Source: an uncultured Acidobacteriota bacterium (GTDB taxonomy: Bacteria; Acidobacteriota; Terriglobia; Bryobacterales; Bryobacteraceae). Taken from it: DNA of 64,000 nt. A program made the translations under genes and the position numbers. Shown one piece after another: positions 59,596-64,000 of this stretch. The first letter of the stretch is position 1. Each line of letters starts with the position of its first letter. Under the pieces are notes generated by a model that worked only from the letters and a program-made list of their open reading frames with translations, was not told the DNA's origin and did not search any database. The stretch spans positions 62,001 through 126,000 of the forward strand of contig CADEFT010000020.1 in assembly GCA_902826685.1 (NCBI GenBank). The letters are read 5' to 3'.

Positions 59596-60813
59596 CTATT
59601 TCAACACCAGGCGGATGGGGCCGCCGAGCGAAATCAGGGGCACACGTACCGGATCGGCTATGGCGGGCCGGGCAAAAAGAGACACCGGGGGCTGAAATCG
59701 CGCCGTGAGGTGATAGGGCACGCCGTCGGCGCCGTCGTAGCTGTAAAAGCCGGCTTTGCCGCGCACCGGCTTCATCGCCGCGCAGCGCCGCCCATCGGCA
59801 TCGTCCCAGCACAGACCGGCCGACGCGCCCGGTTCCGGCTCCCCGGTCATCCATTGCACTTCGGCCTCCACGTGACGGTTGCCCACGCGGTAAGGAACGC
59901 GAAATTCGCCGAGGTCCACTTGCCTGCTTTCCCCGACATCGACCGGCTGTGCCTGCTGCCGCAACCGGACGCCTGGATAGTAAGTGCGCGGAAACGGGGC
60001 GTCGGTTTCGGTCCACGAGAAAAGATTCAATCCCAGAAAGTAGCGGCCCGCCGGGATCTGCGTAAGCGAAAAACGGCCGCCGGCGTCCGTGACCGCCTCG
60101 CTCGCCCAGTCTAGCGATCCATCCTCGGCCGCCGAAGCCAGCAGCAGGCGAGTGCGATTCAGCGGAGCGCCCGCGCTATCCCGCAACGTGCCCGCGATCT
60201 TTGAAAGCGGCAGCGCGGCGGTTCGCGCCAGCCCTTCGAAATAGAACCAGTTCCCGCGCGCCGGAGTAACGCGCCGGCCGCGGGCGTCGGCGGGTTGACC
60301 GGCCCACGCCTTCAGGCCATCGAGAGCGGCCGCGTCGCCGGGCGGGGCGTAGCGAAAACCGTAGGATTCGGAAAACGGCGCCAACTGCACCTGCACGTAG
60401 CTGCCTTCCCGGGCGCCGAGCGTGACGCCTACGTTTGAAAGGCACGTCACCGCGAGCGTGTCCATCTCGCCGAGGAAACGGTCGATGCGGGCGGTGGTGG
60501 TGCCGAGAACGCCCGCCACATCCTGAAGCGATTTGAGGTCGATTCCTTCGTTGCGGGCTTCGTTCACACGTTCGAGCTTCCAGCCGAACACGCGGCGCGA
60601 CACGGCCATTCCGTTCCACTCAAAGCCGCCGCCGGGTTCGCGGCACACTTCGCGCTGGCCCTGGGCGCGCCAGTCCCCGGCCAGACGCTCATAGGCCGCC
60701 AGGTTGCGCGACAGGTGGGCTACCGCTTGCTCCCGCGCCGGGAATCGCCGCGCGGTCGCGCCACAGCCGGCCGCCAGGGCGGCCAGTGCCGCCACGAGAC
60801 TGCGCCATCGCAT
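59596..60813 (-). CDS. Lipoprotein with carboxypeptidase-regulatory-like domain
   Basis: A 405-residue protein: lipobox ALAALAAGC, a helical region about 30-120, then a beta-sandwich with IAGTLRDSAGAPLNRTRLLL and GRFSLTQIPAGRYFLGLN, the CarboxypepD_reg pattern, and a C-terminal strand-rich region. It is likely anchored to the outer or inner membrane outside the cytosol. The function is unknown. ATG 60813 with AAGAG upstream is chosen; TTG 60834 overlaps the rlmH stop. It is 17 bases after rlmH. Confidence 0.72.
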   Translation of the reverse strand: MRWRSLVAALAALAAGCGATARRFPAREQAVAHLSRNLAAYERLAGDWRAQGQREVCREPGGGFEWNGMAVSRRVFGWKLERVNEARNEGIDLKSLQDVAGVLGTTTARIDRFLGEMDTLAVTCLSNVGVTLGAREGSYVQVQLAPFSESYGFRYAPPGDAAALDGLKAWAGQPADARGRRVTPARGNWFYFEGLARTAALPLSKIAGTLRDSAGAPLNRTRLLLASAAEDGSLDWASEAVTDAGGRFSLTQIPAGRYFLGLNLFSWTETDAPFPRTYYPGVRLRQQAQPVDVGESRQVDLGEFRVPYRVGNRHVEAEVQWMTGEPEPGASAGLCWDDADGRRCAAMKPVRGKAGFYSYDGADGVPYHLTARFQPPVSLFARPAIADPVRVPLISLGGPIRLVLK

Positions 60814-60830
60814 GAATCTCTTTTTGTAGC

Positions 60831-61250
60831 TCAACGGGGATAGGGGTGTCCACGAATTGTGGCAAAAGCGCGGTAGATCTGTTCGGCCAGCATGGCGCGC
60901 GCCAGCTCATGAGGAAACGTCATCGGGGAGATCGAAAGCAGCAGATCGGCGCGCGGTTTCCATTCGGGCGGCAATCCGTCATGGCCCCCAACGACAAACA
61001 GCGTCTCACGGCCTTCGTCTTCGAGGCGCCGCATCAGCGACGCGAACTTCGCCGAATCGTAGATCTTACCGGCCGGGTCGAGATAGATCTTGTAAGCCGC
61101 GGCGTGCTGGCGCGCCGGATCGAACCGTTTGGGATCGATCTCGCGCATCTGGCAATCGGCCCAGCGGCCCGTACGTTCAAGGTAGTCGGCCGCCATGCGA
61201 TTGGCCGGTTCGTCGCGCGCTTTTCCGATGTAATAAAGACGAAGTTTCAC
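60831..61250 (-). CDS. rlmH: 23S rRNA (pseudouridine1915-N3)-methyltransferase
   Basis: A 139-residue SPOUT methyltransferase: VKLRLYYIGKAR at the N-terminus, FVVGGHDGLPPEW forming the knot SAM-binding loop, and LSISPMTFPHELARAMLAEQIYRAFATIRGHPY at the C-terminus, the family signature. It methylates pseudouridine 1915 in helix 69 of 23S rRNA. GTG 61250 is used because the residues before it are an Arg-rich shadow. It lies five bases after dnaJ. Confidence 0.93.
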   Translation of the reverse strand: MKLRLYYIGKARDEPANRMAADYLERTGRWADCQMREIDPKRFDPARQHAAAYKIYLDPAGKIYDSAKFASLMRRLEDEGRETLFVVGGHDGLPPEWKPRADLLLSISPMTFPHELARAMLAEQIYRAFATIRGHPYPR

Positions 61251-61255
61251 CGCGG

Positions 61256-62383
61256 CTACATGAAGTAGTCTTTGACTTTTTCGAAGATGCCTTTTTCCCG
61301 CGGATCGTTTTCCACCGGAAGCGTCTCGCGAAGCTGTTCGAGCAGCTTCCGTTGTTCGCGGGTGAGGCGATCGGGCACGCGCACTTCGACGTGCACATAA
61401 AGATCGCCGCGGCCGCTTGCATTGACGCGCGGCACGCCCAGCCCTTTCGAGCGTACGCGCGATCCGTGCTGGGTGCCTTCCGGAATCTCGATGGTCTTCA
61501 AACCGTCGAACGTCAGAAGATCGACCTTCATGCCAAGGGCGGCTTGCGCCACGTTCACCGGCACGGTGCAATGCAGATCCGATTCGTGCCGTTCATAGAC
61601 GGCATGATCCTTCACCTTGATGACCACATAGAGATCGCCGGATGGACCGCCGTTCATGCCCGGCTGCCCTTCGCCCTGCAGTCTGAGCCTTACGCCCGTA
61701 TCGACGCCAGCGGGAATGTTCACCTTCAGCTTGCGGTCCGAACGGATATGTCCCTCGCCCTTGCATTGGGTGCAGGATTTGCGCACCAGTTGGCCCCTTC
61801 CGCCGCACTGGTTGCAGGTGCGCCGGATGGAAAGAAACCCTTGTTGATAAACCACGTCGCCGCGGCCTTTGCAGGCCGGACAAGCGGTGAGGCCGCCCGG
61901 TTCGGCTCCGGTCGTATTGCAGCGCGAGCAAGGGTCGAGACGCGGCACCTGCAGCTCCGCCACCTTGCCCTGCATCACCTCTTCGAGCGTGATTTCGAGA
62001 TCGAAGCGTACGTCGTCGCCGCGCTGGGCACGCGACCCGCCGCCGCGACGGCCGCCGCCGCCGAACATATCGAAGCCGAAAAAATCGCCCAGAATATCGT
62101 TGAAGTCCTGGAAGACCGACGGATCGAAGCCCGGGGGCCCTCCGCCGGCGCCCTGCAGGCCCTGATGCCCGAAGCGGTCGTATGCCGCGCGTTTCTGCGC
62201 ATCCGTCAGCACCGAATAGGCCTCGGCCGCTTCCTTGAAACGCTCCTCGGCTTCCTGGTCGCCGGGGTTGCGGTCCGGATGGTACTTCAGCGCGAGCTTA
62301 CGGTAGGCGCCTTTCAGGGCCTGATCGTCCGCATCGCGCCCCACGCCCAATACTTCGTAGTAGTCTCGTTTGGTTCCAGGCAT
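61256..62383 (-). CDS. dnaJ: Chaperone protein DnaJ
   Basis: A 375-residue type I DnaJ: J domain with HPD in KYHPDRNPGD (about 33-43), a Gly/Phe-rich region (about 75-115), four zinc-finger motifs (CSRCNTTG, CPACKGRG, CNQCGGRG, CTQCKGEG) and the C-terminal substrate-binding domain. The first zinc motif lacks the usual CxxCxGxG glycines after CSRC. It stimulates DnaK ATPase. It follows grpE by 29 bases; dnaK is not in the window. Confidence 0.95.
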   Translation of the reverse strand: MPGTKRDYYEVLGVGRDADDQALKGAYRKLALKYHPDRNPGDQEAEERFKEAAEAYSVLTDAQKRAAYDRFGHQGLQGAGGGPPGFDPSVFQDFNDILGDFFGFDMFGGGGRRGGGSRAQRGDDVRFDLEITLEEVMQGKVAELQVPRLDPCSRCNTTGAEPGGLTACPACKGRGDVVYQQGFLSIRRTCNQCGGRGQLVRKSCTQCKGEGHIRSDRKLKVNIPAGVDTGVRLRLQGEGQPGMNGGPSGDLYVVIKVKDHAVYERHESDLHCTVPVNVAQAALGMKVDLLTFDGLKTIEIPEGTQHGSRVRSKGLGVPRVNASGRGDLYVHVEVRVPDRLTREQRKLLEQLRETLPVENDPREKGIFEKVKDYFM

Positions 62384-62412
62384 GTGATTTTGCTTTCCGG
62401 GGGGAGCGGGCC

Positions 62413-62979
62413 TTAGGGCTTGGCCGCCACTTTCACCATGGCCGCGCGGAGCAGCTTGCCCTTGTAGTTATAACCCTTCTGATATTCCTGCAGAATGGTA
62501 TCTTCCTCTTGCTCGGCGGTGGGTTGCGTGTCCAGTGCCTGGTGCAGATTGGGGTCGAATTTAGCGCCCATGGAGGCGATGGGCTCAAGACCCATTTTGG
62601 TCAAGGTTTCAAGCAGACGCTGCGAGATCAGCTCCATGCCGCGGGCATACTCGGCGCCGGCGCCTTCCACCTTGAGGGCGCGCTCGAAATCGTCGAGCAC
62701 GGGCAGAATGGCGCGGATGGTTTCCATCGTGGCCTTTTCCCAGAATTCCCCGCGCTCGCGTTCGGCCCGCTTGCGGTAATTGTCGAATTCGGCCTGCCGG
62801 CGCAACAGCCGGTCGTAGACTTCCGCCTTCTCGGCCGCCAACTGGTTGCGCTCGGCGAGCAGGGCGGCATCGGGGGCGGCCTCGGGCGTGCTATCGATTT
62901 CCGGGGTTTTCGCTTCCCCGGCCGTGCTTTCGGACGCTTCAGAACTGCCTGAAGCCGAAGCCTCTTTCACTTCTTCCAT
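62413..62979 (-). CDS. grpE: Nucleotide exchange factor GrpE
   Basis: A 188-residue protein: an acidic, Ser/Glu-rich N-terminus (about 1-40), a long helix with AEFDNYRKRAERERGEF, and the beta domain MGAKFDPNLHQAL, ILQEYQKGYNYKGKLLRAAMVKVA. It releases ADP from DnaK. ATG 62979 is chosen; a frame open to 63117 is antisense-like. It is 38 bases downstream of the VWA gene. No CIRCE-type inverted repeat was seen here. Confidence 0.94.
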   Translation of the reverse strand: MEEVKEASASGSSEASESTAGEAKTPEIDSTPEAAPDAALLAERNQLAAEKAEVYDRLLRRQAEFDNYRKRAERERGEFWEKATMETIRAILPVLDDFERALKVEGAGAEYARGMELISQRLLETLTKMGLEPIASMGAKFDPNLHQALDTQPTAEQEEDTILQEYQKGYNYKGKLLRAAMVKVAAKP

Positions 62980-63017
62980 AACCTTCAGACTAGCAGAAGC
63001 GAACCGGAAGCGGCCCC

Positions 63018-64000
63018 TTACGCGGTCCGGCGAAAGTACTGCCACATCCCCTTCCACTTGCGCATCAGCAGTTCGGCCAGATTCAGGCCGATGGCCGCCG
63101 CCAGCAGGCCGGGCCATAGCCTTACGCTCGACGGCACCGAACGCCCGCCGGAGCGGAAGATGTCGCCGGGCGCGGGCTGGAACCGGCCGCCGGTGTGGGT
63201 GGAGATCTGTTTCAGCAACTGCTCATCGGAGCCGTATTCGTTCAGCTCCTCTTCCGGCCGGTAGAGCCCCACTTCGGGAAAGGCCGCCGATTCGGCCACC
63301 GGCCGGGCGCGGAACAGGCCGCGGCGGTTACCGATGGCGAGCCGCCCGCGGAACTGGCCGCCGGCCAGCTTTTGCATCTCGATGGGGCGCTGGAAACCGT
63401 CCGGGCCAAATACGAACACCGGCGGAAGAGGATTCGGTTCCGGCGTTTGCGGGCTCAGACGGTACTCGGCGATCAGGTCGCCGCTGGCGCTGTCGTAATC
63501 GAGGCGCGCTTCTCCGCTTTGGGAATGCGGCAGCAGGTCGCGCAGCAGATTCGCCCAGAACCGGTCGAACGATTTCCAGGTGATCCAGTCGGCGGCCCAG
63601 CGCGGCTTGGCGTCGGAGGTGAAAACGGCGGCGCGTCCCAGGCCGTACTGCCAGCGGGCGAGCAGCGGGTCGCGTTGATCGAGCTGCAGGATGGTATCGG
63701 CCGTCGGACGCGACAGGAACTTCACGTATCCTTTCAGCGGCGGCGCGCCGGCGATGTCCACGCCTTCGAGGATATCGGTGTTCTTCAACACCAGCGGAAC
63801 GATCGGTTTCTCGATCGCCGTCGAGCCGGTGTGCTCCATGACGTCCTTGAGCAGGATCTGCTCGAGGCCCGAAGGGTCGTTCAAAAAATAGGATCGTCCC
63901 TTGGCGAAGGACGCGATCTTTTCGAGATAGGCGCGGTTTACATCCTGCCCCAGGCCCACCGTGGAGATGGTGATGCGCTCCATCGCCGCTTCCTTGGCGA
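63018..64000 (-). CDS. VWA-domain membrane protein, 5' end beyond window
   Basis: The frame runs to the window edge, so the N-terminus is missing. Visible are the end of a von Willebrand A domain (ITISTVGLGQDVNRAYLEKIASFAKGRSYFLND), then FTSDAKPRWAADWITWKSFDRFWANLLRDL and a C-terminal TM (LWPGLLAAAIGLNLAELLMRKW). This layout fits the VWA/glutamine-amidotransferase-like membrane proteins of Planctomycetes and Acidobacteria, possibly involved in complex assembly; the role is not known. It precedes grpE on the same strand. Confidence 0.8.
   Translation of the reverse strand, partial: AKEAAMERITISTVGLGQDVNRAYLEKIASFAKGRSYFLNDPSGLEQILLKDVMEHTGSTAIEKPIVPLVLKNTDILEGVDIAGAPPLKGYVKFLSRPTADTILQLDQRDPLLARWQYGLGRAAVFTSDAKPRWAADWITWKSFDRFWANLLRDLLPHSQSGEARLDYDSASGDLIAEYRLSPQTPEPNPLPPVFVFGPDGFQRPIEMQKLAGGQFRGRLAIGNRRGLFRARPVAESAAFPEVGLYRPEEELNEYGSDEQLLKQISTHTGGRFQPAPGDIFRSGGRSVPSSVRLWPGLLAAAIGLNLAELLMRKWKGMWQYFRRTA

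Noticed and set aside
62980..63017. CIRCE or sigma-32 promoter before grpE
   Set aside because: The 38-base gap contains neither an inverted repeat of CIRCE type nor a recognisable heat-shock promoter.
1..64000. CRISPR arrays, insertion sequences, prophage or rRNA/tRNA genes
   Set aside because: No regularly spaced repeats, transposase motifs, integrase or complete tRNA cloverleaf were found on reading both strands.

Overview
The window reads as a chromosomal segment of a high-GC acidobacterium, most like the Bryobacterales/Solibacter branch. The clues are a PadR-type regulator followed by a duplicated orphan MacB/FtsX permease of the ADOP type, two very large Oar-like TonB-dependent receptors with N-terminal carboxypeptidase-regulatory domains, a paired cytochrome-C/DUF1549/DUF1553 protein and Tat-exported DUF1501 protein, many secreted beta-propellers, and many enzymes with export signals. 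No rRNA or tRNA gene, insertion sequence, prophage or CRISPR array was seen. The lineage call is an inference from gene content.

Layout. 1-4.0 kb: a zinc-ribbon metallopeptidase (cut by the window edge), the ADOP permease and its PadR regulator, with a well-resolved promoter and two operators. 4.0-10 kb: a secreted mutarotase-like protein, a vapBC pair with a palindromic operator, an NHL propeller, a HupE/UreJ-type membrane protein, two small membrane proteins and a monofunctional proline dehydrogenase. 10.05-12.15 kb: a 0.5 kb intergenic region with a candidate ECF promoter and structured leader, then an ECF sigma factor overlapping a two-TM protein, then higBA; by eye this stretch is lower in GC than its surroundings. 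12.3-13.9 kb: two normally cytosolic enzymes (RidA and a D-2-hydroxyacid dehydrogenase), both with export signals. 14.4-33.4 kb: exported degradative and uptake genes (two TonB receptors, esterases, the DUF1549/DUF1553 and DUF1501 pair, an exported mannonate-dehydratase-like protein, propellers). 33.4-38.9 kb: threonine dehydratase and hydroxyacid dehydrogenase opposite a four-gene operon (zinc-ribbon membrane protein, PfkB kinase, SDR, aminotransferase). 39-44.6 kb: a repeat-bearing SPFH protein, a GT21 glycosyltransferase, a TauE exporter, a dNTPase and a TPR protein. 44.6-53 kb: speA, a large LRR protein, an esterase, a PQQ-type propeller and a large unknown membrane protein. 53-64 kb: the conserved core rimP-nusA-infB, with an MFS transporter and DUF503 at its end, then rlmH, dnaJ, grpE and a VWA membrane protein cut by the right edge.

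Two genes (the first TonB receptor and the exported propeller near 33.3 kb) are each broken by one extra base in a short homopolymer run. Removing one base restores a typical protein in both cases, so sequencing or assembly error is at least as likely as real decay.

The most unusual items are: the SPFH protein at 39.06-40.86 kb, which carries four tandem VGVV-type beta repeats before its SPFH domain and so resembles a membrane-anchored major vault protein; the candidate ECF promoter plus three-hairpin leader in front of proline dehydrogenase, next to an ECF sigma gene; and the two geometrically identical operators on the padR promoter.
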